In this document: positions 1 to 7,931 of the stretch, in pieces
Layout: each line of letters starts with the position of its first letter
Numbering within the stretch: position 1 is the first letter of the stretch
Origin: UBA2259 sp964543485
Lineage (GTDB): Bacteria > Patescibacteriota > Dojkabacteria > SC72
Length of the DNA stretch: 23,857 nucleotides
Reading direction: 5' to 3'
NCBI GenBank assembly: GCA_964543485.1
Contig: CAZIYI010000007.1
Location: forward strand, 1-23,857
The notes under the pieces: generated by a model
Seen by the model: only the letters and a program-made list of their open reading frames with translations
Told to the model about the DNA's origin: nothing
The model's database searches: none
Translations under genes and position numbers: made by a program

Positions 1-850
1 CTTTATTATCATCTGTTGTTGCTAAAAATGCATAATTGTCTTTTACAAAGATATCATTGATATTGTATCCAGAGAAATAACCTTCTACAGTTAAAATTGG
101 AGGGGTTACTCCTTCAATCAAAAGTTTTGTAAAAGGTTGTCCTGTTGGAGAGCCTCTTGTCCCAAGATATGAAGAACCAAGTACTGAGAATACCGATCTT
201 GGTGTTGCCTCTCCCGGGATATCATAATTGTTAATTGAAGACTCAGGTTTACACCAATTACTGTAATATCTTGATTGTAATCTAGTTTCTCCCCCTAGGG
301 TATCAACTGCAACCGTGTAGTTGTGTTCTCCAGCTTGAAAATCCTCCTTCGTAGTATACACAATTGAGTTCGTGTTCCAGTCATTTATATACAATGTGGG
401 GTTTAAGGTATTTGTATGTTTTAATCTATCTGTCCAAGAGATGTGAATAGATATTAATCTGGAGTGTGGGTCAAGAGTACCGCCTTCTTGTACAATCTCT
501 TTTGAAGAATTTCTCATGACACCTCCTACTGTAAAATAGTACTCCATACTATCTACGACCCTTCTTCCATCTACTACCTGAAAAGCACCAGAGACTAGTT
601 CAAGATGTTTCTCACCATCTTCTGTATGTCTTGCTATGTTATACCAAGCATCTTGTTTTAAGATTAGTATAGAGTTGTAGACCTCTTCTACAAGCTGAGT
701 AGCCCTTATTCTTGTATTTGCGTTCTCTATTGTTCTTCTAGTGTCAATTACTAAAAGAACTAAAAATGACGACATAGCAGAAAATATCCCTATTGCTAGT
801 ATTAACTCCGCAAGACTAAAACCTTTTAATCCTTTCTTTTGTTTATTCAT
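1..850 (-). CDS. Type IV pilin-like protein with probable C-terminal beta-propeller start (3' end outside window)
   Basis: The reading frame is open from ATG at 850 down to the left edge, giving 283 residues with no stop. The N-terminus has a class III prepilin signal: basic residues, cleavage expected after G10, then F11-S-L-A-E15 and a hydrophobic helix to about residue 34. The mature domain is much longer than an ordinary minor pilin (150-200 residues). Its last visible stretch (IFVKDNYAFLATTDDNK) resembles the first strands of an LVIVD-type beta-propeller repeat, so a pilin stalk carrying a propeller head is likely (inference). The start overlaps the preceding pseudopilin gene by 8 bases, so it is probably translationally coupled as the last visible gene of the pilus operon. 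Likely a minor or tip pilin exposed on the cell surface. Confidence 0.75.
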   Translation of the reverse strand, partial: MNKQKKGLKGFSLAELILAIGIFSAMSSFLVLLVIDTRRTIENANTRIRATQLVEEVYNSILILKQDAWYNIARHTEDGEKHLELVSGAFQVVDGRRVVDSMEYYFTVGGVMRNSSKEIVQEGGTLDPHSRLISIHISWTDRLKHTNTLNPTLYINDWNTNSIVYTTKEDFQAGEHNYTVAVDTLGGETRLQSRYYSNWCKPESSINNYDIPGEATPRSVFSVLGSSYLGTRGSPTGQPFTKLLIEGVTPPILTVEGYFSGYNINDIFVKDNYAFLATTDDNK

Positions 851-1301
851 ATCCTACTAACCCCTCTCTATTTATATATACCTCAACAGTATTTGTTCCA
901 TCTGTTAAAACTAATGTACCATACACTGTGGGTTTAAATTCTCCAGCAGAAAAAAGTATCTCATTTGACGCAGTCAAGGCAATTGAGGTTATACGAGTAT
1001 TGGAAGGGAATTGTTTTACTTCTGTATATGTTGCAGTAGAAAGAGAATCTCCATCAAAAAGAATATATGAATTAACACCCAAAGAGACACCAGATGATAT
1101 GTTTTTATACGAACTTCTCTGCTGTTGATAGTATATGTCTGTTACAAGTTGTGAAGCGTAGCTTTCTAATTTTGTTTTTTGACTTTTATTTACACCAACA
1201 GGAAAAACTATTCCAGCAAAAAGCATCATAATACCCAAAGTTACAATTATTTCGAGTAATGAAAAACCTTTTAACTTTTTCTCTTTGATATTATTAACCA
1301 T
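843..1301 (-). CDS. Type IV pilus pseudopilin (GspH/FimT-like size)
   Basis: This 152-residue protein carries a prepilin leader (KGFSLLEIIV): cleavage is expected after G12, and E17 is the conserved Glu5 of the mature protein. A single hydrophobic helix follows to about residue 35. The rest is a small beta-rich domain with no cysteines, fitting a minor pilin that primes or caps the fibre. The start codon overlaps the end of the PilC-type gene by 8 bases, and its own end overlaps the next pilin-like gene by 8 bases. The gene therefore sits inside a fully coupled pilus operon. It would be processed by a prepilin peptidase, which is not in this window. The family assignment rests on the leader and length only. 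Confidence 0.8.
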   Translation of the reverse strand: MVNNIKEKKLKGFSLLEIIVTLGIMMLFAGIVFPVGVNKSQKTKLESYASQLVTDIYYQQQRSSYKNISSGVSLGVNSYILFDGDSLSTATYTEVKQFPSNTRITSIALTASNEILFSAGEFKPTVYGTLVLTDGTNTVEVYINREGLVGYE

Positions 1302-2397
1302 TTATTGTTCCCATTAGTTGATAAATTGGAAGAAGGATTGTTACTCCTAAAAGACCAATTACTGCTCCAACTAAAATCAGAAGTAGGGGTTCTATGAAAG
1401 TAACTATGTTGTTACTCATCTCAGTTACTTCATCTGAGTAATACTCATGTAAGTACATTAAATTGTCTTCTAGGGTACCACTAATCTCTCCCACATCAAT
1501 CATTTTTACATAGGAGGAATTAAAAAATTCAGGGTATTCTGATAGAGAAATAGAGAGGTCTTTCCCGTTCTCAATAGTTTTACAAACCTTTTGTAATACT
1601 TCAGAGTATCTACTATTACTTGTTGTTGATGTAGAGATTTCTAGAGACTTAGTTAATGGTATTCCACTTGTTAAAAGGACACTTAAGGTTCTTGAGAATG
1701 ATGCTAGGATATTACTTTTAAAAAGCTTCTTTAAGATCGGGAAATTTAAGGCTAACCATCCAGAAAATCTTTTACCAGATTTTGTTCTTAAGTAAAGCAT
1801 TATGCCCCCTATCAGTAAGATAATACCTCCAAGTAATACATACCAATATGTTCTAATACTGGTTGCAGTATTGATAATGAATTTGGTAGTAGCGGGGACA
1901 TTCTCAAAGGCTTCAAAGAGAACTTCTAATTTTGGGAAAACAATAAAGATCATACCTAAAAACATAAAGGCAGTCATACTAATGATAATAATTGGGTATA
2001 TTATTGCTCCCTTTAATTTCTTTTTTAATTCCCACTCTTTCTTTATTGTCTCCGCTATAAACATAAGGTTTGTTTCTAACGAGCCACCTAACTCTCCAGC
2101 TTCAACTACAGCTGAAACGGTTTCTGGAAATACTTTCGGAAAAAGTCTCATAGCTTGTGCCATCGTAAGCCCTTTATCTACCTCTTCTCCTACATATTTG
2201 TATATTCTATTTAAATTGGGATCACTAGATTGCTCTGCAATAGTTTTTACTGCTTCAGATAAAGGGATACTTGCCTTAAGTAGGGCAGAAAAGGATTTAA
2301 TAGATATTAGTAGATTTGAGGTAGACACTTTTATCCTCTTTAATTTCTTGAATTCTTCTTCCCTTGATTGTTTTTTGTCTCCAGTTTTTTTCTCCAT
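1294..2397 (-). CDS. pilC: Type IV pilus inner-membrane platform protein (PilC/GspF family)
   Basis: A 367-residue protein with the two-repeat T2SSF layout: a cytoplasmic helical domain at about residues 30-150, a membrane helix, a second membrane segment near 185-205, a second T2SSF domain at about 235-335 and a final hydrophobic helix near 338-360. Family-type features include the G-x-L-E-T/D-N motif in both repeats (GELGGSLETN and GEISGTLEDN). PilC proteins form the membrane platform turned by the PilB ATPase during pilus assembly. The start codon shares one base with the stop of the ATPase gene (TAATG), a classic coupling arrangement. Slightly shorter than proteobacterial PilC (about 400), which is normal for reduced systems. 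Confidence 0.92.
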   Translation of the reverse strand: MEKKTGDKKQSREEEFKKLKRIKVSTSNLLISIKSFSALLKASIPLSEAVKTIAEQSSDPNLNRIYKYVGEEVDKGLTMAQAMRLFPKVFPETVSAVVEAGELGGSLETNLMFIAETIKKEWELKKKLKGAIIYPIIIISMTAFMFLGMIFIVFPKLEVLFEAFENVPATTKFIINTATSIRTYWYVLLGGIILLIGGIMLYLRTKSGKRFSGWLALNFPILKKLFKSNILASFSRTLSVLLTSGIPLTKSLEISTSTTSNSRYSEVLQKVCKTIENGKDLSISLSEYPEFFNSSYVKMIDVGEISGTLEDNLMYLHEYYSDEVTEMSNNIVTFIEPLLLILVGAVIGLLGVTILLPIYQLMGTING

Positions 2398-3845
2398 TAC
2401 TCTTTTATTGCAATAACTCTAGCTAATTCTTTAATATCAATATCTCCATTTTTTAATTTCTTAACACCATCTTCGATCATTAATCTAAAGCCTCCTTTTT
2501 TAGCAACAGCAAGGATATCGTCTGAGTTTGGGTTGCTGATAATGACATCTCTTACAGCTTTTGTCATTGAAAGGATTTCGTATATTCCAATTCTTCCCGA
2601 GTATCCTGTATTGTTACATTCTTTACATCCAACAGCTTTGTACATTTTTGAAATATTTGCTAAATGTTTTTGAATATCAGGTCTTAGTTTAATCATTTCT
2701 TTATGAGCTACATCTCTACTTGGAGAGTACTCCTTTTTACAATTGGGACATAACCTTCTAGCTAGTCTTTGGGTAATAACAATATTAAGAGTAGATGCAA
2801 CTAAAAATGGTTCAATTCCCATATCTATCAATCTTGGTATTGTACTTACTGCATCGTTAGCGTGTACAGTAGAGAGAACTAAGTGACCTGTTAAAGCTGA
2901 GTTTACAGTAATTCTTGCAGTTTCTTTATCTCTAATCTCTCCTACCATTATTACATTAGGATCTTGTCTTAAGATTGATCTTAATCCATTTGCAAAAGTT
3001 AAATCTCCTTTAGGATTGATTTGAATATGGTTTACTCCATCTATACTATACTCAACAGGGTCTTCAATGGTCGTTATATTTACATCCCTGGTATTTAATA
3101 TCTTAAGTATGGAGTAGAGTGTAGTTGTTTTTCCACTACCTGTTGGGCCAGTAACAAGAAAAAGGCCAAATGGTTGTTTATATGCTTTTTCGAGCTTAAT
3201 TAAGTCTTCTTCTTCAAATCCAAGATCTGGTAAACCGTATGCACGATTTGCTTGAGAGAGTAACCTAATTACTATTTTTTCCCCATGGGTGACAGGGAGA
3301 ATAGATATTCTTGCATCAACGTGATAGAAATCTTTTTCTTTCTCACCAGATAGAGAGAGTTTTTCTATCATGTTTTTTATTGGATTTTCTTCTTCGTTGT
3401 TTTTGTTCTTCTTCTCCTTCTTCTCCTCTTTCACTTCCTCTGCCTTTTTAACTTCCTCTTTCTTGGATTTCTCTTCATCTCCCTTGCCTTTTTTCTCTTC
3501 TTCCTTTTCCTCTTCAACAGGAGTAGGGGTTGGGTCGATAGCTTCTTTCTTAACGGTAAAGAGTATTTTCCCATCCTGTGGGGCAAAGTGGACATCGGTT
3601 CTAAGTTTAGACCTAACTTTTATGATGAAAAGAAGACTGTCTTTTATTTCAGGTCTAATGGGGATGATATCTCGTAACACTCCGTCTATTCTGTATCTTA
3701 CTAGGAGTGTATTACCATCTTTTGCCTCAACGTGAATATCAGAAGCCTTTTTTCTTAAAGCATCCAAAATTAATGCATCTAGAAAGTTAGATACATTTAT
3801 TCTCCTTTTAATTACATCGTCTGTAAGTTTTAAAAGCTCTACCAT
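2397..3845 (-). CDS. pilB: Type IV pilus assembly ATPase (PilB/GspE family) with Lys/Glu-rich insert
   Basis: A 482-residue secretion ATPase that powers pilus extension at the inner face of the membrane. Visible motifs are the N2-domain signature ASDIHVE (34-40), Walker A GPTGSGKT (233-240), Asp box (257-266), Walker B NVIMVGEIRD (297-306), His box (318-331) and a zinc-binding tetracysteine (C366, C369, C407, C410). The zinc site favours PilB/GspE over the retraction ATPase PilT. The N-terminal N1/MshEN domain of typical PilB is absent: the N2 domain begins within the first 30 residues. Residues about 111-153 are an almost pure Lys/Glu tract splitting the N2 domain. The gene follows the major pilin by 58 bases and overlaps pilC by one base. 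No ribosome binding site is seen. Confidence 0.93.
   Translation of the reverse strand: MVELLKLTDDVIKRRINVSNFLDALILDALRKKASDIHVEAKDGNTLLVRYRIDGVLRDIIPIRPEIKDSLLFIIKVRSKLRTDVHFAPQDGKILFTVKKEAIDPTPTPVEEEKEEEKKGKGDEEKSKKEEVKKAEEVKEEKKEKKNKNNEEENPIKNMIEKLSLSGEKEKDFYHVDARISILPVTHGEKIVIRLLSQANRAYGLPDLGFEEEDLIKLEKAYKQPFGLFLVTGPTGSGKTTTLYSILKILNTRDVNITTIEDPVEYSIDGVNHIQINPKGDLTFANGLRSILRQDPNVIMVGEIRDKETARITVNSALTGHLVLSTVHANDAVSTIPRLIDMGIEPFLVASTLNIVITQRLARRLCPNCKKEYSPSRDVAHKEMIKLRPDIQKHLANISKMYKAVGCKECNNTGYSGRIGIYEILSMTKAVRDVIISNPNSDDILAVAKKGGFRLMIEDGVKKLKNGDIDIKELARVIAIKE
3387..3515 (-). repeat. Low-complexity purine tract coding the Lys/Glu-rich insert of PilB
   Basis: On the minus strand this stretch is nearly all purine (GAA, GAG, AAG and AAA codons) and encodes residues about 111-153 of the pilus ATPase. 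It is in frame and has no stops. The flanks on both sides match the N2 domain, so the tract looks like an in-frame expansion of a surface loop. Confidence 0.8.
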
Positions 3846-3854
3846 GGCAGTACG

Positions 3855-3871
3855 GATAGCTTCGAGCTATC
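3855..3871 (-). promoter_or_regulatory. Hairpin between major pilin and pilB
   Basis: A perfect 7-bp inverted repeat (3855-3861 with 3865-3871) has a 3-base loop and ends 9 bases before the pilB start codon. It has no T-tract on the minus strand, so it is not a standard intrinsic terminator. An mRNA processing or stabilising hairpin that keeps pilin levels above ATPase levels is possible (inference). Confidence 0.4.
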
Positions 3872-3903
3872 TGATATTCACTTATATATATTTAAATCAG
3901 CAG

Positions 3904-4353
3904 TTATCTCTTTACACTAATTTCTTTGTCAGCTTCTGCTCCTGGAGCATCTATTTGAACTCTTCCTCCAGCAGTTTGGCAAATTGTATAACCAGTATCT
4001 GCATCTGTTCCATCAGAAGGGTCTTGTGGAATTGCTACAAGATACTCATCAACCAATGTCGCTGCCAAGTTTATATTGCCTCCACCATTCCCGATAATCC
4101 CTGTTCCAGGACCTGTTTCTGGACATGTTGGAATTGTTCCTAGATCTGCAATAGCATGTCCCTCTTCTGAGGTATACTGTGTTACAGCGTTAAGGATTTG
4201 CATAACGTCTGCACTTCTTTGAGCATTTCTTGTGTCTCTAAAGTTCTTTGCAGGGTTAATTGCAACAATTGTGATAGTAGCCAAGATTACGATAAGTGCT
4301 ACTACTACTAGGATCTCGATAAGAGAGAATCCTTGATACTTTTTTCCTTTCAT
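3904..4353 (-). CDS. Major type IV pilin
   Basis: This 149-residue prepilin has a very short leader (MKGKKYQG), cleavage expected after G8, then F9-S-L-I-E13 and a long hydrophobic helix ending in AINPAKNFRD. That helix end, followed by RNAQRSADVMQILNAV, is the common form of major pilins in Patescibacteria and Gram-positive bacteria. The C-terminal half is glycine-rich and has two cysteines (C77, C125) able to form one disulfide. It is the first gene of the pilus operon and has its own consensus promoter with a leader of roughly 25 bases, consistent with high expression. It would be processed by a prepilin peptidase (outside the window) and assembled by the PilB and PilC proteins encoded downstream. 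Confidence 0.9.
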   Translation of the reverse strand: MKGKKYQGFSLIEILVVVALIVILATITIVAINPAKNFRDTRNAQRSADVMQILNAVTQYTSEEGHAIADLGTIPTCPETGPGTGIIGNGGGNINLAATLVDEYLVAIPQDPSDGTDADTGYTICQTAGGRVQIDAPGAEADKEISVKR

Positions 4354-4386
4354 AAAGAAAAAATATTAAATTTATATACAATATTA

Positions 4387-4415
4387 AATATACATTTGTA
4401 CCATGTAGCTGTCAA
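4387..4415 (-). promoter_or_regulatory. Sigma-70-type promoter of the pilus operon
   Basis: Reading the minus strand, TTGACA (4410-4415) is a perfect -35 box. A 17-base spacer follows, then TATATT (4387-4392), five of six matches to the -10 consensus. Transcription would start near 4380, giving a short leader before the major pilin ATG at 4353. Confidence 0.75.
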
Positions 4416-4434
4416 TCAGAATTCCAATTGTGTC

Positions 4435-5319
4435 TTAAACAACTTTCATATCTGAAAGTATCTGATCTATGACTAGGAGATCAGCTTCGGTAGCCCCTTC
4501 TATCACACCATAATCAAAGGTAGTAGTATGTGTATCTCCATCCATGTAGTACTCTAAAACGTTCGGAAATGATACCAAAGTTGGGACACAGGGTGGTTCA
4601 AAATATGAATTTCCTAACTCTGTATCGTATACATAACTTGTATTTATCCTTCTAAAGGGAGTATTAAACCAGTTAAATTCTTCATATTTGGTATTTGTGT
4701 AATCCGAGAGTGTTAATGTCTGTCCGCTTACTTCATTGTCTTCTAATATTTGTGCGTAGTAATCAGGATTTTCATCTGAGAATTTAGCATACTGAGGGCA
4801 CCCAGCGAAGCCCAACCCAGATACTGCTTGCATGAAAAAGAGCTCCGTTTCTTCTTTAAATATCTTTAACCCAGTAAGACCAACATAGCCAACGCCTGGC
4901 GTTAACATGTCGGAACCATCCCCGTCAGAGTACTCTACAACGGTCCAGCCCTCTGGAAGATTTGTAGAAACAAACTTTCCTTGGAAAAGAGTCAGTTGAG
5001 GGGTATCTTGTTGTTGGTTCTCGTCTTCTTGCACATCTTCCTCCTGATTATCTTCTTCCTGTTGAGTATTTACAGTATCGTTGTCAGAGTTGTTGTTTGT
5101 AAATCTATCAAGAATATTTAATTCAAAGACAAGGTAGTAGATACCGACTAGAAAAATTAAGAGTAGTAATACAAAGATTAGAGGGAGTAATGTTGGTTTC
5201 TTTTTGGTTGTATCTGTAGTTGTTTGTACTGTTTCTGACTTCTCTGATACTGCTGGAGTACTGACTACTTCACTAGGAGCTTGCTCCTTAACTTGCTCAA
5301 TATTTGGTTTGTCTTCCAT
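4435..5319 (-). CDS. Single-pass membrane protein with extracytoplasmic domain, unknown function
   Basis: Not recognised as a known family. The 294 residues divide into a polar, Thr/Ser/Glu-rich cytoplasmic tail (1-42), one hydrophobic helix (about 43-65), an Asn/Gln/Glu/Asp-rich linker (about 75-108) and a compact outer domain (110-294). The outer domain contains a LPEGW motif near residue 121 and two cysteines that could pair. LPxGW followed by beta strands recalls domains found in other membrane-anchored proteins of these bacteria, but no function follows from it. It lies just upstream of the pilus operon on the same strand, but the pilin has its own promoter in the 81-base gap. ATG chosen at 5319; a -10-like TATAAT lies at 5343-5348. 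Confidence 0.75.
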   Translation of the reverse strand: MEDKPNIEQVKEQAPSEVVSTPAVSEKSETVQTTTDTTKKKPTLLPLIFVLLLLIFLVGIYYLVFELNILDRFTNNNSDNDTVNTQQEEDNQEEDVQEDENQQQDTPQLTLFQGKFVSTNLPEGWTVVEYSDGDGSDMLTPGVGYVGLTGLKIFKEETELFFMQAVSGLGFAGCPQYAKFSDENPDYYAQILEDNEVSGQTLTLSDYTNTKYEEFNWFNTPFRRINTSYVYDTELGNSYFEPPCVPTLVSFPNVLEYYMDGDTHTTTFDYGVIEGATEADLLVIDQILSDMKVV

Positions 5320-5342
5320 TTGTTTATATTAAAAAATTAAAA

Positions 5343-5348
5343 ATTATA
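5343..5348 (-). promoter_or_regulatory. Possible -10 box for the membrane protein gene at 4435-5319
   Basis: TATAAT on the minus strand, 23 bases upstream of the ATG at 5319. No good -35 box is seen at the right distance, and the surroundings are very AT-rich, so chance occurrence is possible. Confidence 0.3.
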
Positions 5349-5352
5349 TAAA

Positions 5353-5631
5353 TTACTCATTAGTTATATCATCTTGTTCTGAAGTATTTTCAATACAATC
5401 GTTCTTCGAGCAAATGGTTTCTCCCGAATGGCAAAAACATATATTACATCCATCAGAAGAGTCGAATATCTCTTTGTCTGCATATGCCCATCCACTATAT
5501 TCACACCTAGAAGGTTCTTTTATTATTACATTATTTGATGTAAAGAAAATATAGCTTATTAAGCCCAATGTAATTGTACCCAAGGTTATGGCTAAACCGT
5601 AAGCAAAATTTTTGGCTTTATCATCTTCCAT
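5353..5631 (-). CDS. Small membrane-anchored protein with six-cysteine (VWC/pacifastin-like) mini-domain
   Basis: This 92-residue protein has an N-terminal hydrophobic helix (about 11-31) with the C-terminal part predicted outside. The outer part holds six cysteines (C43, C62, C65, C67, C74, C79) in the pattern C-x18-CNxCxC-xx-G-xxx-C-x4-C. This spacing is close to von Willebrand C-like and pacifastin-like knots, which are held by three disulfides. The match is by spacing only and no catalytic role can be inferred; the domain is more likely structural or binding. The start is 2 bases after the stop of the DUF2177-like gene, so the two are probably co-transcribed. Disulfide formation would need an oxidising outer environment. 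Confidence 0.7.
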   Translation of the reverse strand: MEDDKAKNFAYGLAITLGTITLGLISYIFFTSNNVIIKEPSRCEYSGWAYADKEIFDSSDGCNICFCHSGETICSKNDCIENTSEQDDITNE

Positions 5632-5633
5632 AT

Positions 5634-6041
5634 TTATACTATTTTACTTCCAATTATATACCCCCAAAAAGTCACAAAGGTGGATACTGATGTACCCCAT
5701 ATCAAATCGATTACTGTCATTTTAATACTCCATCCCTGCAGAGTAGCTAGGTTGGTTAGATCGTAGGTTGCATAGGTTATAAATCCGAATACAGCTCCGA
5801 GTAAAAGAGTTTTTGTTAATGAGTTACTTTGAATTCCTGGAATTAATACTAGTACTAGTAAGGCAACAATAAAGAGAGCGTAGAAGAGGAAAGCTGGGAG
5901 CAGATTAGGGTTTTTAAGTAAGAGTGTTCCAATTTCTTTTTGGTAAAGATTTTTGGCTATGAAGTTTAACCATATTAAATCAACTATTAGAAAAATACCG
6001 AAAGTAATTCCATATAGATATATATATTTAAGCATTGACAT
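5634..6041 (-). CDS. DUF2177-like integral membrane protein
   Basis: A 135-residue protein with four hydrophobic helices (about 5-27, 47-68, 76-95 and 108-131). The motif YATYDLTNLATLQGW (90-104), followed by an acidic residue and WG in the last helix, is the hallmark I associate with the DUF2177 family. That family is widespread, about 130-140 residues long and of unknown function. Two ATG codons lie at 6041 and 6035; the first is used here. A GGAAG stretch lies just upstream of the start. It heads a two-gene unit with the six-cysteine protein. The acidic and aromatic residues inside the membrane helices suggest transport or lipid binding, but this is speculation. Confidence 0.8.
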   Translation of the reverse strand: MSMLKYIYLYGITFGIFLIVDLIWLNFIAKNLYQKEIGTLLLKNPNLLPAFLFYALFIVALLVLVLIPGIQSNSLTKTLLLGAVFGFITYATYDLTNLATLQGWSIKMTVIDLIWGTSVSTFVTFWGYIIGSKIV

Positions 6042-6082
6042 AAATCTTCCAATTTATATATTTATAGTATATATGATATACC

Positions 6083-7696
6083 CTAGTATTTACCAGAAAG
6101 AAGATTTTTAAGATTATCTAAACTGTTAAATACGTGAACTCTAGATAGGGAGTATCTCTTTGATAAGTAATGGTCTATAGATCTTCCACAGCTTCCTCCA
6201 ATTAGATATCCTGCTTGAGAGACATAGCTGTAAGCTTGTGAATCAGCCACACATCCAGGATACGCGATTGATATTACGGGCTGATTTGTTACACTCTTTA
6301 ATGTATATCTACTACCTACAATTTCAGAGTATAGACGACTGGAGCTACTTTCTTTTGCTAAATCAGGGTGTGTTGCGGAGTGAGAATCTATAATCATTCC
6401 ATTATTTGCCATTTCCCGTAACTGGTTATACGTTATTGATGTCCTTTGAGTTATTACATAAAAGATACCAACTAATCCATATTTTTTCAGAAGGGGATAT
6501 GCGTTGGTATACTGTCCTTTTGTACTATCATCAAAAGTAATCATTACACTCTTTTGAGAAGGGTTTTTGCCACTAGCTAACAGGTTGTAAAGCTCTTGGG
6601 AGGTTAAACTTTTGTAATTCTTTTTAACAAGATATGCGAGTTGCTCCTCAAAAATTTCTGGAGTAACATACAGACCAGTTACAAAGGTGGAATTACTACT
6701 TGGCATCTTGTCTATATGGTGATACATAAGGATTGGAACTCTAACAGAGTTTCTGCTTTGTACTAAGGGAGGGATATCATACATCTCCTCGAAGTTATTA
6801 TCATTTATAGAAAACTCTTCAGAAATATACATTGGGTGTATATATGTTTTCCCTGAAATAACAGACATCGACCAATATGTAGCTCCTTGTTTGTTAAGCT
6901 TGGGATTTTGTATTACATCTTTTAAAAATATCTCAAGTCGATTTAAAGTGTTAATATCATTTTTGTTCTCAGAATATATGACTAAGGAGTTTAGATTGTT
7001 AACAAGTTTATCTGTTTTTACTGATAGGGTATCTAGTATTCTCGCTTTGTAATACCCCCTGTTTATACTTTCTGAATCAGTATCAATTAAAAAATTGGAA
7101 ACTTTAAAAGAGTTATCTAGTGTCTCTGTTGAGGAAGTAGAGATAAGATTATTTGTGAACTGTTTGAATATATATTCGTCATACGGGTTGTCAAATGTAT
7201 CTTTCTCCACGTTGATTTCTTCGGTTAACTGTACAAACTTCTGGGTGAGAGTAGTTTCATACTTAGAAATCTCATTGTTTAAATATTCATTTATATACTG
7301 TTGTGGTATCAATATGGGGATATTTTTTTCAAGTAACTCCGTATATGCTTGAGTAATATCTGAATGTTTACTTTCTGTTACTGTCTGTCCATACAGCAAG
7401 AGAGCTGTTTTTTGATGTTGCGTTAAAGAAATTTCAAGCTGATCTATTAAGGTATCATAATCAGAGGGGAATTTTTTTAAATCTGTATCTACCTCTATAT
7501 CATTAAGAAAGTATGAGGGTGGAGTAATTTCAGATATGAGTGTACCCATATCTTTAGTAGTTTCAATTTCGGTATCTGGGGGAGTAGAGATGAGTGGAAT
7601 TGATATGTATATCATCAACAGGGTTAGGGGTAGGGATGTTAGTAGTAACAGAAGGAATTGTAAATGGATATTTTTATGTTTGTTTTTTGATTTCAT
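6083..7696 (-). CDS. Membrane-anchored polysaccharide deacetylase (NodB domain, carbohydrate esterase family 4)
   Basis: The gene encodes 537 residues from ATG at 7696. A TTG eight codons upstream (7720) keeps the frame open, but the -10 box at 7723-7728 would put the transcript start at about 7716, so 7696 is preferred. A hydrophobic helix near residues 13-35 anchors the protein. A long helical region of about 270 residues matches nothing I know. The C-terminal NodB domain begins near VPILMYHHID. It shows TFDD (metal and catalytic Asp), HSATHP (two metal-binding His) and AYPG, all typical of CE4 deacetylases acting on peptidoglycan or surface glycans. Two cysteines next to AYPG and in GGSCGRS may pair. 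Likely acts outside the membrane on cell-wall N-acetyl sugars. Confidence 0.88.
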   Translation of the reverse strand: MKSKNKHKNIHLQFLLLLLTSLPLTLLMIYISIPLISTPPDTEIETTKDMGTLISEITPPSYFLNDIEVDTDLKKFPSDYDTLIDQLEISLTQHQKTALLLYGQTVTESKHSDITQAYTELLEKNIPILIPQQYINEYLNNEISKYETTLTQKFVQLTEEINVEKDTFDNPYDEYIFKQFTNNLISTSSTETLDNSFKVSNFLIDTDSESINRGYYKARILDTLSVKTDKLVNNLNSLVIYSENKNDINTLNRLEIFLKDVIQNPKLNKQGATYWSMSVISGKTYIHPMYISEEFSINDNNFEEMYDIPPLVQSRNSVRVPILMYHHIDKMPSSNSTFVTGLYVTPEIFEEQLAYLVKKNYKSLTSQELYNLLASGKNPSQKSVMITFDDSTKGQYTNAYPLLKKYGLVGIFYVITQRTSITYNQLREMANNGMIIDSHSATHPDLAKESSSSRLYSEIVGSRYTLKSVTNQPVISIAYPGCVADSQAYSYVSQAGYLIGGSCGRSIDHYLSKRYSLSRVHVFNSLDNLKNLLSGKY

Positions 7697-7722
7697 ATTT
7701 TTCTTAAAACAATTCTTCAAAG

Positions 7723-7728
7723 ATTATA
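7723..7728 (-). promoter_or_regulatory. -10 box for the deacetylase gene
   Basis: Perfect TATAAT on the minus strand, with only a weak -35. The expected start of transcription lies inside the upstream TTG-started extension, which supports ATG 7696 as the true start. Confidence 0.45.
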
Positions 7729-7805
7729 CTTTAATATTTAAAGAGAAAGAAGATGCAAAAAGTGGGAAAACAATCTGGCAAAATATGTTTTAGAATATAT
7801 TGAAA

Positions 7806-7898
<93 letters not shown>

Positions 7899-7912
7899 AT
7901 CTAATGCCCGTA

Positions 7913-7921
7913 ATTATACCA
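7913..7921 (-). promoter_or_regulatory. Extended -10 promoter of tRNA-Ser
   Basis: TGGTATAAT on the minus strand, a perfect extended -10, lies 14 bases before the tRNA 5' end. The -35 region is poor. This promoter is divergent from that of endonuclease IV within a 67-base gap. Confidence 0.65.
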
Positions 7922-7931
7922 TACCAAAAGC

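Noticed and set aside
1802..2416. Long plus-strand open frame opposite the pilC gene
   Set aside because: It lies wholly antisense to a gene with clear family motifs and overlapping neighbours, and its translation has no family features.
7697..7720. TTG-started extension of the deacetylase gene
   Set aside because: The -10 box at 7723-7728 leaves no room for an upstream start in the mRNA, and an in-frame ATG lies at 7696.
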